64,000 bases of DNA from positions 2,418,501 through 2,482,500 of the forward strand of contig OX485807.1 in NCBI GenBank assembly GCA_950295325.1, read 5' to 3'. Each line of letters begins with the position of its first letter. Positions within the stretch are counted from its first letter, which is position 1. The notes under the pieces are model-generated. The model saw nothing but the letters and a program-made list of their open reading frames with translations, had not been told where the DNA came from and ran no database searches. Below, one piece after another: positions 1 to 11,019 of the stretch. The translations under genes were made by a program, and so were the position numbers. This DNA is from Polytrichum commune (lineage: Eukaryota > Streptophyta > Polytrichopsida > Polytrichales > Polytrichaceae).

Positions 1-451
1 CATGGGTGGGAGGCGTTCCCAACGCCCGGGGCCCTCGCCCACACTAGGATCACTTGGGCCCTCTCACCAACGGCGCCACAAGTCCCGGGTGTCACTCCGG
101 GGTCCCCCTTGTGCCCATGGTGTTTCGGGCACTCCTCATGGAGAGGTGCGCGACACTCACCCCCACCAAACGGAGTCGATGCCCTCATCGACTATACTCG
201 TAGTCGGCACACCAATTCTCAAGTTGCCATCCTCTATGGTGCGGCATTGTGTTTACCTTAGGGCGCGACCCCCACAATGCATCTTCAAATTTGGCATAGT
301 CCCAAAGGTGTCGTTCCTAGGTGGTCCGTTAGCGACCTTGGATCTCTCATCCCAGGACCTAACCTATACTAGACCCACCTACTTTGGGACTCACTTGGGT
401 TGCCCCTCCTTTGGGGCCTCCCCCGTTAGGCTCCACTAGCCTAACGTGACA
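1..451 (-). repeat. 3' LTR of the gypsy-like element, partial
   Basis: Bases 1-155 match the start of the LTR at 5251-6246. Bases 156-451 match, reverse complemented, the first 300 bp of the solo LTR at 6929-8201. On the minus strand this LTR would begin TGTCACG at 451. A second possible start, TGTCGCG at 155, is preceded by a purine-rich stretch (GGTGGGGGTGAG), so the true boundary is ambiguous. Confidence 0.8.
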
Positions 452-1399
452 CATCTAGGCGAGACCTCAACGCTTCCACTAAGTTGTCTCGGTTGCAACT
501 CCGAGATGGCTTTCCATTGTTAAGCCACGCCTCGATCGCACGGGGGTGATGCCAAGTCCCGCCCGACTCGGTTCCCACTTTGCTCTTTCGAGACATGGGT
601 TCATGACTCCCATGCGCCAACTTTCGTTTGCTCGCGGGTAGCACTTTTATGAGCACGCGCCATCACCTTGTCCCCGCCCGGACAAGCCCACGGCTAAGAA
701 GTTTTTTGGTTTTATCCAAGGCCCCTCCCAGCCATGGCCCCAATTACTCGGCTTACCCAACCTAGTTTGGCATATCTATTCCCCCTCTTCCACTAACCAA
801 GCACAAGTACAAGACTAGGACCTCATCTCGTACTTTTCTCTTTGCACCACTAAAGTTTGGACTTTATTCCCTCAAGCCAAAGAACAAGTTCATGTTGTGG
901 AGCAATTAGCCTCGAAGCTAAGTGTGCTATTAGCGTCTCTCCCCCACTAAAGGAGATTGATGTCCTCATCAATGCCTACGCTTCATTTTATTGGAATGTC
1001 TAGCCTTAGTTTCTTCAAAGTGCTTTACCAATTCATTGGCGTTCATCATGTCTCTTGCCGCTACCCAAACGGCTTCTTTCTCATGGTATCCTCACCATTT
1101 CACCAAGTACTCCTTTGTACATTTTCTTTCATTTTCACTTGTGCTTCCTAAACTTGAGGATGCCCTCTTACCTCATGTTCCAAATGACCTCCACAAGGTT
1201 GGGACGTGGCCTAATCACTTGCTTGTGTTCGGGCTACAAGGTGTCGTCCTAAAATGACTTTCGTAATGAGACATGAAATGTCGGATGCACTTTGATGTCC
1301 GGCGGTAATTCCAACTTATACATGTCCTTGAACACTTGTTCCACAATGGAAAACGAAGCTCCAATTTTGGACATGAACTTTTGGAGCGAGGCCTTCCGG

Positions 1400-3583
1400 C
1401 TAAGTGAAGTTGTTCACATTCAACAACACCTTTTGGCCCACCTCATTCTCCACTTCGCGTCTTCCAGCATTTACTAGCACTCCGTAGCACCTTTGGGCTT
1501 TCTCCACCAACAACTTGGTCATCTCCAAGACTTGTTTACCATCCTTGGCCAAGTCCTCACCATCTTGGTTAAACTCTAGTGTTGAATGTGCCCCCTCGAG
1601 AGCTAGGTTAATAGGTTGGAGCGCATCCACTCCATAAGCCACCACCAAAGACCACCCCTTGGTAGCCAAGTGCGTGGCTACATTGCAATTACACTCCGCT
1701 CGACCCACATAGTCCGCCCAATCTCCTTGGTCCGCCCCCACCAAGTTCCTCAAGTATTGCTTCAAGACTCCATTCACATCCTCCGCTTTCCCATTCATTT
1801 GGGAATGCAAGGCCGTGCTAAACCTTAGTTTCATTCCGACCTCCTTAGAGAAATGCATTGAAAATGCACTTGTGAACTTTGGATCTTGATCCCACACAAT
1901 CACTCTTGGCAACCCGTGGTGCCTCAACCATCCTTTGAGAAAAGGCTATGCGGTCTCCAACGCGGTGGCGGTTCCCACAATTGGCACCATGTGTGCCAAC
2001 TTGGCAAACCGCTCTACCATCAACAAGATGGCATCATACCCATGTGACTCCGGCAAACTTGTGATCAAGTCCATGCACATACTATGCCATGGCGCCGACG
2101 GGATAGGCAACGGTTGCAAGAAACCGCCTTGCTTTTGGTAAGAGGCTCGGTTCACTTGGCACTTTATTCACGCCTTCACAAAGTGGGTTATATCCTCCTT
2201 TATGCACCGCCAATGGTACCTCCATGACACCATTCTATGGCGGTTTTTTCTTTCTCCTCTATGGCCGGCAATAGGACTATCACATTTTTCCTTCAAAACC
2301 GATAGCCTCAACTTGCCTTGAGGCACATACACCCAACTTTGCTTACACTTGAACAATCCGTCCACCAACTTAACCTCTTTGAGCACCTTGGTCTTGCGAA
2401 GCTCACCTAAAAGCTTTTGTGCCTCGGGGTAGTGAATTTACCCCTCCCGTATCTTGCATCACAAGTTTCCTTCGCCGGCACACATTAGCCACAAGGTTTG
2501 GATGGTTCTCATTGCTTGGAACTCATCCGGTCTACTTAGCACATCCGGCACCACATTTCCACGGTCCGGTTTGTGGACCAAATCCACCTTCATAAGCGCC
2601 AAGCTATCATGCCAACGCAATGATTTGGCGCTCACTTACGCTTGTATGTCAAAATACTTTTAGGACACATTGTCCTTGTAGACCTTTACTTTGTGCGACC
2701 CCAACTAGTGTCGCCACATCTTCAAGCAATACACTACGCAAAGAAGTTCTTTGTCATAAGTTGGTTGTCTTCTTTGACAACCATCGAGCTACATGCTCGC
2801 ATATGCAATGGCCATCCATCTTACACATAATCCACCATTGGCAAAATCATTCACCCCCATATGCACCTCAAAAGGTTTGTCAAGCTCCGTGAACTTGAGC
2901 ACGGGCGGCGAAGAGAACTTGGTCTTAAGCTCCCCAAAGACTCGTGACAAACATCATCCCACTCTTGGGATAGCCATTTCTTCCACAAGTCGAACCATCG
3001 AGCTTCATGCTCTCGTATGCAATGGCCATCCATCTTGCATCAACATCTGCCAATGGTAAAGTCCTCGCCCCCCGTATGCACCTCAAAAGGTTTTTCAAGC
3101 TCCGCGAACTTGAACACGGGTGGTAAAGAGAAACTTGGTCTTAAGCTCCTCAAAGACTTGGTGGCAAGGCTCATCCCACTCTTGGGATAGCCATTTCTTG
3201 CACAAGTTGGACAAGCTTCTACAACCATGGAGCTTAATGCTCCCATAAGCAATGGTCCTCCATCTTGGATCAACATCCGCCAATGGTAAAGTCTTTTGCC
3301 TTTATGTGCACCTCAACATGCTCATGAAAACCCGAAACTTGACCACATCTTGTGAAGAGAACTTTTTCTTGAGCTCCCCAAAGGCTTGGTGACAAGGCTC
3401 ATCCCACTCTTGGGATAGCCATTTTTCCAACATGTTGACTAAGGTTCTAGCAACCTTAGGAAAACCATGAATGAAGTGGTGGTAGTAGTTGGTTAGGCTT
3501 CCAAATGACCTAAGCCCTTTTCTTGAGTCAAGGGCCAATTCTCTTCTTGGATTGCCTTGACATTCTTCATGTTTGTCCACCAA
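1400..3583 (-). pseudogene. Gypsy-like pol remnant: RNase H edge, H2C2 finger, integrase core
   Basis: Reading the minus strand from 3583 down, a frame contains the LTNYYHHFIHGF block that starts the RNase H region of Ty3/gypsy pol. Next comes a zinc-binding-like segment at 2386-2168 (AGHRG...HRMVSWRYHW), then an integrase start at 2155-1946 (LQPLPIPSAPWHSMCMDLI). At 1927-1400 is an integrase core resembling HGLPRVIVWDQDPKFTSAF and LHSQMNGKAEDVNGVLKQYLR. In intact relatives these read with conserved Asp and Glu; here DRD has become DQD and TDGQTE has become MNGKAED. The frame changes several times, so it cannot make a full polyprotein. The integrase assignment is firm; the boundaries are approximate. 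Confidence 0.8.
2775..3440 (-). repeat. About 215-bp tandem duplication inside pol
   Basis: The segment containing ATGCACCTCAAAAGG recurs at about 2861, 3076 and 3304, and each copy includes a block encoding WLSQEWD. Three to four tandem copies of the RNase H edge therefore sit side by side, which breaks the pol frame. It probably arose by unequal exchange or template slippage in the element. Confidence 0.75.
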
Positions 3584-4254
3584 CTTCCTTTGTCACCACA
3601 TACCTCAAGAACTCAATCTCTCGTTGAGCAAAGTTATTTTTCATTCCTTGGCGGTAACTTTTTGGGCAACACATTGGTGAATACATCCTTGTATCTCACC
3701 AACATCCCACCAATGTGATTTGGAGGAGGCCCATCTTTCCTAGCCTCTCCATACATTCCTTGGAGTTGCTCCAATGGAACCACGACCATTATGTTTTCTA
3801 TTTTTCAGTTGGTCCATTAAGACCAAATTCACCTTGGGTCCTCCTACCATAGGAGTCCTTGTCAATTTGAACTTCAATTCTTTGCCATTATGACACATCA
3901 TAATGCACCGCAAGCTCACCGGCTTGCACCTCTTATTTAGCATGTGAGTTTCAAAGTAGGTGACCTTTCCAATGACATGCACCTCATTTATTTCACATAG
4001 AGTGAAATATTGACAAAAATCTAATGTCCCACATCAAAAAGTTACATGCATCGCCGCCTCCTTTGCTTCATGCGGTTCGCCCTTTGCAAACCGTACTTTG
4101 GTGGGCTTGCCGGCTCTACCCGTCCGCGAGCCCCAACCCCCTTGTGAGCTTTCGGCTCATGAAAGAGTCCGTTGCCTCTTTGACAACTCATGAGACATAT
4201 CTCCCATTCATTTGAGCCTCAAGGTATACATGACTTGGCCTTGGCTTAAGGCTA
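3584..4254 (-). other. Retrotransposon interior without recognisable domain
   Basis: This is internal sequence of the gypsy-like element with short broken frames (for example 3740-3982, minus). I see no reverse transcriptase or protease motif that I can defend. It probably represents decayed pol or gag-pol spacer. Confidence 0.5.
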
Positions 4255-4429
4255 CTAGCCTTGGCCACAAAGCCACCATCTAATTCTCCGTCCACCGCAA
4301 CAATATGTTTTGGCTCGGTCCGGAAAGCCAACTTTTAACATTTCGTCCGTGGGACGAATTGGTTTAGTGCCACAAAAGCAATTTCCAATAATTTGTCCAC
4401 AAAACAAACATGTTTTCCCTTGATAGCAC

Positions 4430-4580
4430 AAAGCCACCTTCCCACACTCCGTATGCGGCACGAACATGAATTGCCTTGGTAGGACAAACCCACCTTCCAA
4501 CATTCCGTCCGCGGCATGAGTATGATTTGCCTTGGAAGCATAAAGCCACCTTTCAACATTCCGTTAGCGGCACCAACATA
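4430..4580. repeat. About 58-bp tandem repeat in the gypsy-like element
   Basis: A unit containing CCACCTTCCAACATTCCG starts near 4434, 4490 and 4548 with small changes. It yields a repetitive minus-strand peptide that I treat as non-functional. Confidence 0.6.
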
Positions 4581-5003
4581 TTTTGCCTAAGTAAAATGAA
4601 CCAAACAATTTGCACTCATTTCTTTGGGACCTACTTTGGCTAAAGCCACTTGTGGTGATGCGCCGCCAAACTTCTCTTTGGGACCATCGTCTTCAATGCT
4701 CTTGCAAACTTGATGGTCCCCACCATGTCCTCAAGAAGCCTTGGGGACTTAAACAAGGCATCCACCACCCGCTTTTAAACCCCACCTAAAAGGATGCATT
4801 TCTTAGAAAGCTCGTCCGTTTTAGGTGTATCCTTCATTTGTGCGTTTGAATAGCGCACATAGGCCTTAAGAGGCCCCGGGTGCCTCATTAGCACCAAGTT
4901 CATTTCAACATCCGAACCTTCGAAGCATCTCGAATTGAAATTTCAATCCAACATTAATACCCTCCAAGGTTTTGGGTGCATTCGGAATTCTAGGCCCCAA
5001 ATA

Positions 5004-5220
5004 CTATTTGAGGTTTGCAGGAGCCCTTTCAAAGGACACCTCCATTTTCCTTACCAAATCCACCCTCATGCCCACCATTGTCATTAGAACCAATGGTATG
5101 GTCAAATTCCACTTGCACATGATCCTTGTTCCAATTTGAGCCTCACAACCTTTTGGAAACCCCGGGCTCACCATCATAACCCGCATTTTTGATAGCCATG
5201 TTTCCCTCAAAGTGCTAGCT
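5004..5220 (-). pseudogene. Possible gag start fragment
   Basis: A 68-residue minus-strand frame begins about 20 bp inside the primer binding site, where gag starts in LTR retrotransposons. It continues for only about 200 bp before stops. I recognise no gag domain; position is the only argument. Confidence 0.4.
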
Positions 5221-5230
5221 CAAAACTTGG

Positions 5231-5248
5231 AACCCTGCTCTGATACCA
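5231..5248 (-). other. Primer binding site, initiator Met tRNA type
   Basis: The minus strand reads TGGTATCAGAGCAGGGTT two bases after the LTR end (GCGACA at 5251). TGGTATCAGAGC is the usual plant primer site complementary to initiator methionine tRNA. It fixes element polarity and the inner edge of the 5' LTR. Confidence 0.85.
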
Positions 5249-5250
5249 CG

Positions 5251-6246
5251 TGTCGCAACCCTTGCTAGCCCCCCCTTGACCATCTTGCCAATTTTCAATT
5301 CTAGCAAAGGTTACGAGTGGCTAACCCTTCGCATACCGCCATGCTAATGGTTAGCTCCTCTAACCCCGGACCATTAGTTCCTAGGAGGGGAACCAACCCT
5401 CCTACTTTGATTTCGGGACTCACCCCTTTAATCGGTAACCAACCCTTTTTATCGGTAACCAATCCTTAGATGTGGACTTCCATCCATGGAAGTCCAATCT
5501 TATGTTGATCATCGCATTGCCGGAGCAACACTACAACAACCCGAAGCATACTAGGCAACTATGGCCTCACAATGGGCCAAAGCCCATGGAGGCCGTGCCG
5601 TTCGGCCTCGGGTGGGTGAGGCCACACCACCTCACCCATATAAGCCTCTAGGACTCTACGCGGGGCCCCTACCCCACCGTCAACCAACCTCTTGTCTCTC
5701 TACCAAGAGTTGGGGCCAAGTGGACATTTTCCCTTAGCCGCTGGGCCTAGAAGCCCCCAGCAGCTTCAGACCATCATAACTTCCTTGTATGATGTCTGAT
5801 CATAACAACCAACCACTCCATCTTCATCTACGCTTCACGTACATGCCGATGGACTCCTCACTTGCCCCATTCAGGCAAGTCTTGAGGAAGTTATGCCTGT
5901 TTGAACCTTTGCAGTCCCGGGAATCACTCCCAGGCACTGCTGTACCAGGGCGCTGTCCCGGGACAGCGCCCCACTCAAATGGCCATAACTCCTAGCTCAC
6001 ACCTCTGATTGAGGTGTTCTTGAGCATTCTAGAATCACCACGCCATGAGCTACGCATAGCTCATGGCCTTACCCTTGTGCCTCCTAGTCTCCATGGGTGG
6101 GAGGCGTTCCCAACGCCCGGGGCCCTCGCCCACACTAGGATCACTTGGGCCCTCTCACCAACGGCGCCACAAGTCCCGGGTGTCACTCCGGGGTCCCCCT
6201 TGTGCCCATGGTGTTTCGGGCACTCCTCATGGAGAGGTGCGCGACA
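5251..6246 (-). repeat. 5' LTR of the gypsy-like element (outer part missing)
   Basis: It runs from TGTCGCAACC at 5251 to GCGACA at 6246. It matches the solo LTR at 7230-8201 along its whole length, reverse complemented, and matches bases 1-155. The first 300 bp of the longer LTR form are absent, and the edge at 6246 abuts the SWIM reading frame directly. Confidence 0.8.
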
Positions 6247-6714
6247 CTGCTGGATATGTCTCGAATCCGTGTTCCAGAAAACACCGACTTCATCCCTACC
6301 ACAAGACTGTCCAAGCTTGTTCGGCGATCCAGCAGCGCACCTTCGGCAAAACAGAGGCAGATGGTGGCCTCTGCTGAAGCTATGCATGTGACTGTTCTAA
6401 AATTAACTATGATCCCTCAACCGGGATTTGGTTGCATTATCACACTGCAGTCCAAATCAGAACCCCAACCACCCATCTACCAAGTGACAGTGAGTTCTCT
6501 TCCAGAGTGCAACTGTGCCTACTTCTTGGATATGATTTCCAAGTTCGGCCGCAAACGAAATTCTTATATGAATTGTAAGCATCTGTATTATATCTTCGTC
6601 AAGGTTTCTATTTTGGATGCGGAAGTGAATTTGTTCATACACGCCCCGACATTTAGTTTCAATGGGGTCAAACTCATCATGGAGGGAGGTCTCTTGACTC
6701 AATCTACTTCCTAG
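6247..6714 (+). pseudogene. SWIM zinc-finger protein fragment
   Basis: An open frame enters from the LTR and runs to a stop at 6714. About 155 residues lie outside the LTR. It contains the SWIM signature CxC...CxH (residues NCAYF...NCKHLYYIF), a zinc finger seen in MULE-type transposases, FAR1-related proteins and other DNA-binding proteins. The segment before it (YQVTVSSLPECNC) has the usual beta-strand lead-in. The 5' part is missing because the retrotransposon LTR sits there, so this is a truncated exon or pseudogene. Whether it was a host gene or transposon cargo cannot be told from the window. Confidence 0.6.
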
Positions 6715-6928
6715 AATTCCTCTCAACCTAGCACTACATTGGGATATGATATATGTGTCCATTTTAGGACCTCTTGTGAAGCAATAATTGATTGATATAA
6801 TAAAGATATAATCTCAATGATTATGTTTATTCCATTCAAAGTATCGTATTATAATGTATCATTTGTCTATCAACTCTATTTTCGTTTTACATACTTCTTG
6901 GGTGAATCCGACGGAGGTGGACCCGGTC

Positions 6929-8201
6929 TGTCACGCACCCTTAGGCTAGTGGAGCCTAACGGGGGAGGCCCCAAAGGAGGGGCAACCCAAGTGAGTCCCA
7001 AAGTAGGTGGGTCTAGTATAGGTTAGGTCCTAGGAGGAGAGATCCAAGGTCGCTAACGGACCACCTAGGAACGACACCTTTGGGACCACGCCAAATTTGA
7101 AGATGCATTGTGGGGGTCGCGCCCTAAGGTAAACACAATGCCGCACCATAGAGGATGGCAACTTGAGAATTGGTGTGCCGACTACGAGTATAGTCGATGA
7201 GGGCATCGACTCCGTTTGGTGGGGGTGAGTGTCGCGCACCTCTCCATGAGGAGTGGCCGAAACACCATGGGCACAAGGGGGACCCCGGAGTGACACCCGG
7301 GACTTGTGGCGCCGTTGGTGAGAGGGCCCAAGTGATCCTAGTGTGGGTGAGGGCCCCGGGCGTTGGGAACGCCTCCCACCCACGGAGACTAGGAGGCACA
7401 AGGGTAAGGCCATGAGCTATGCGTAGCTCATGGCGTGGTGATTCTAGAATGCTCAAGAACACCTCAATCGGAGGTGTGAGCTAGGAGTTATGGCCATTTG
7501 AGTGGGGCGCTGTCCCGGGACAGCGCCCTGGTACAGCAGTGCCTGGGAGTGATTCCCGGGACTGCCAAGGTTCAAACAGGCATAACTTCCTCACCACTTG
7601 CCCGAATGGGGCAAGTGAGGAGTCCATCGGCATCTACGTGAAGCGTAGATGAAGATGGAGTGGTCAAGTGTTAGCATTCGACATCATACAAGGAAGTTAT
7701 GATGGTCTGAAGCTGCTGGGGGCTTCTAGGCCCAGCAGCTAAGGGAAAATGTCCACTTGGCCCCAACTCTTGGTAGAGAGACAAGAGGTTGGTTGACGGT
7801 GGGGTAGGGGCCCCGCGTGAAGTCCTAGAGGCTTATATGGGTGAGGTGGTGTGGCCTCACCCACCCGAGGCCGAACGGCAAGGCCTCCATGGGCTTTGGC
7901 CTATTGTGAGGCCATAGTTGCCTAGTATGCTTCGGGTTGTTGTAGTGTTGCTCCGGCAACGCGATGATCAACATAGGATTGGACTTCCATGGATGGAAGT
8001 CCACATTGGGGAAATGGGTTACCGATTAAGGGGTGAGTCCCGAAAGCAAAGTAGGAGGGTTGGTTCCCTCCTATGAACTATTGGTCCGGGGTAAGAGGAG
8101 CTAACCATTAGCATGGCGGAATGCGAATGGTTAGCGCTCGTAACCTTTGCTAGAAACGAAAATTGGCAAGATTGTTAAGGGAGCTAGCAAGGGTTGCGAC
8201 A
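6929..8201 (+). mobile_element. Solo LTR of the gypsy-like family
   Basis: It starts TGTCACG and ends GCGACA, and is flanked on both sides by the 5-bp duplication CGGTC (6924-6928 and 8202-8206). There is no internal region and no second LTR, so it is best read as a solo LTR left by LTR-LTR recombination. It matches 1-451 and 5251-6246 in reverse complement. This copy supports an LTR length of 1,273 bp. Confidence 0.85.
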
Positions 8202-8621
8202 CGGTCGAAGCAAATCCATATAAGAAACTGTCTTATCTCTCTTTCGATCCTTCAGCGGAAGATGATGCGGCGGCAAGGCTCTCATCCGTTCGCAAAATGA
8301 AATAGACTTCGAAGATTCCCCTTCCACCTTCACCTCCTCCTCCGTTTCGTTCGATTTGTCTTCATCCAAATCAGCGTCATTCTCGGGCACATCTTCCTGC
8401 CTCTTTTCTTTTTTTTCACGTTGTTTTTGTTCCTCCCGCGTCCTCCACCTCCATGCTTGTGTAGATTGCGAAAATGGAGTCAGGTCGTAGTCATCACTAC
8501 TTCGATTTCCAGCAGCAAACGAAAATTCCGGCGATAAATTAACCGGAATATGAGGATCTGCTAGACTTCTAATTTCCTTATCCCGTCCTAATCCAGCAAA
8601 CATGTCTCTTTCATCACCCAT
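8202..8621 (-). pseudogene. Charged protein fragment truncated by the solo LTR
   Basis: The minus-strand frame can start at Met 8621 (MGDERDMF) or further upstream at 8663. It encodes about 140 residues: a neutral N-terminal part, then a highly charged stretch (REEQKQREKKEKRQED) and an acidic tract, typical of a disordered nuclear-protein region. The frame runs into the solo LTR and stops after five LTR-derived residues (CRNPC), so the original C-terminus was cut off by the insertion. I do not recognise the family. Confidence 0.5.
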
Positions 8622-8663
8622 TGTATGCAAGTGTATATACAATGATGTTGGGTATGAGTCCAA

Positions 8664-9559
8664 TATATAATCTATTCGGCCACAAACGATAATTGCTAAA
8701 CTCCAAGCTATAGAGTAGACTCACATATAAGATAAAGAGAAAAGTGATGAATAAAAACGAAGGAAGTTGATTATTTTTATTCCTTTGTATTTTGATTGAT
8801 TCATTCTTCAATTATACCAATCTCAGAATATCCATTTTCATTGATTTTTTCTTGTAATCATCCATGGTTTAACAATTCAACCACCTCGCGGTCTCCAAAC
8901 TTTGTGAGACCATTTCAATTTCAGGGCATTTTTGTTTCTTTTATGACCTATAATTCCCACGGAAATAGGTCCAATTTTTTTACTAAGTTTGACAGATTCT
9001 GGAATATTCCAGGCATATTCTTGTCTATTTTTTAAACATTCCTATTTTTATCTGAAAGGTTTGCTATTTTTATTTCATCTACGCTCTCCGCTCTCCAAAT
9101 CTACGCTCTCTGCTCTCCGCTCTCCGCTCTACGCTCTACGCTCACATACAAGTGTCGTCCGTTCTATTCTCAAACCTAAGTTTGATCCTCGACTTCATGT
9201 ATAACTCTACTATGATGTATAAAATGGCCCTCACCCCCACCTCGCACCCCACCAAAGCTTTTGTACAAGTTTCTCAAGATTTCAATCCTTGTGCTTGTGA
9301 TCATTTCCTAATCCACTAGACTATTTTCTCTAATTAGTGTGGGTTACCATTCGGAGCTACACATTTCTGTAACATTTAATAGAAAGTATTTTTTTCATCC
9401 AAATAACATAAGTAGGTAGTATGCACACGAAAGATTATGATCTGACTTAGTTGGTTAAAAACGATAATGTCGGTAAAAAGTTATAGCAAGACATAATTAT
9501 GAAGTGCACAAGTGCACCTCTCGTTCATCCAACATAAAGCCCTTAAATAGTATGTAACT
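8664..9559. other. AT-rich non-coding stretch
   Basis: I see no supported gene. At about 9080-9145 there is a short CTCTCCG/CTCTACG simple repeat. The stretch ends where homology between element copies 1 and 2 begins. Confidence 0.5.
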
Positions 9560-10229
9560 TGATCTCTGGAGTACACTAAGGGTCTACATAAAATGTGTTA
9601 TTCTACAAAACTAACCATTTATATAGCCAATGCATTCTTACAACAAAACTTTATGCTAAACTATTACTTAACCCCTACATACATGACACCATACCCTCCC
9701 TTTTCCAAACACATTGAAGGCATTGGTTTCTCTTTTGTTTGACCATGTTAGGAAAACCATACAATTGCGTGATATTTGACGATGGAATCATTGACATCTA
9801 GACTTTACCAATGATGCCAACAACTCACACGATATTGAATGAATAAAAAAGGGGTCCCACATCCCCCAACATGTGGAACAATTTAGAATACGTGAGTGTG
9901 GAGCCTATTAAATGAATACCTTCCCCAACTGCATTTTGTAAGGGTTTTGAAATGCATGATCCTTATTTGAAAATACTAACATGCGCAAGTTTTAAGTACA
10001 TCCCTGAGATCGTGACTTTGATGACTTCGCCAATAAACCATGGTTCACGATATATTTAATATATAGATTATGATATAAGAGTAAATCGGATAAGCACAAC
10101 ATGAAATGAAACCATTCAAGCAATCATGTTGTTATTCATTGTTCCCTCCATGTATATTAGATGATGGCGCAAGATAAATTAGATATTGTTTGTATATGGG
10201 GGCATCAGTGAACCACAACTACATTTGGT

Positions 10230-10251
10230 GTTTAGGGTTTAGGGTTTAGGA
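10230..10251. repeat. Short telomere-like run (TTTAGGG type)
   Basis: GTTTAGGGTTTAGGGTTTAGG lies in the non-coding 5' part of copy 1 and recurs at about 37,240 in copy 2. It is therefore part of the element and not a telomere scar at this site. Confidence 0.6.
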
Positions 10252-11019
10252 GATATGGTTATAACATATTAATCTATCCAATGTCAATGTATAACATTGT
10301 CTTACTCGTGAGAAGAGTCTTATAGGAAGGTTATAATGAAGACGATCTTGATTATGTTAATTTGTTATTTGAGACGTTTAAACGCGATATATTGATTGGT
10401 CGTGTGTTTATTCAAATAACATGAAATATTGTGGATGTTAATAGGGGCTAGGGGTCCAACTTTGGATGTTTCGCTCACTTTAGGGAATCACATATTAGTC
10501 GCTAATAAACCATCGTTCATGATGTATTTAATATATGGAATGTGATGTAAAAGTAAATCGGAGAAGCACAACATCATGTTGTTATTCATTGTTCTCTCCA
10601 CGTGTATTAGATAATGGAGGAAGATATAACAGATATTGTTTGCATAATATGAAGAAGAGTCTAATCGGAAGGTCATAGTAAATACAATCTTGATCATGTT
10701 AATATGTTATATGGGACGTTTAAACATGATATCCTAATTGGTTTTGTATGTAGTCAATGCGTATTTCATGTTGTGGATGTTATAAGGGTTTAGGGTCCAA
10801 TCTTCAATGTTTTGCTCTCACACATTAGTAAACTTGAAGTGAACTTGAGGATGGATTCAAGTAACATTAAAAGATTGAACTAAAAGGGACATTGGTAGTT
10901 AGTATCCCCTTAGCAACGTCCACATACGTTCGTCATTGCCACTCTTGCATGTGAAATAATAGAGCAAGGTTCTAGGGTTTAGGGGAGACAAATAAATAAT
11001 TCTATTCATGATGACAATG

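Larger units (their letters stand above)
1..6246 (-). mobile_element. Degraded Ty3/gypsy-like LTR retrotransposon, cut by window start
   Basis: On the minus strand the order is LTR (6246-5251), primer binding site (about 5248-5231), a gag-like start, broken pol remnants, and a second LTR (451 to before base 1). The pol remnants read H2C2 zinc finger and integrase after RNase H, which is the Ty3/gypsy order. I could not find a reverse transcriptase active-site block, so the element looks internally deleted as well as frameshifted. The LTR at 5251-6246 lacks about 300 bp that are present at the outer end of the other LTR copies. Its left end lies outside the window, so no target duplication can be checked. 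Confidence 0.85.

Noticed and set aside
2-439. 145-residue plus-strand frame (copies at 6063 and 7413)
   Set aside because: Lies wholly within GC-rich LTR sequence; open in several frames; no known domain.
10488-10697. 69-residue minus-strand frame conserved at 37,513-37,722
   Set aside because: Conserved only because the whole 1.5-kb non-coding segment is duplicated; no domain, no promoter.
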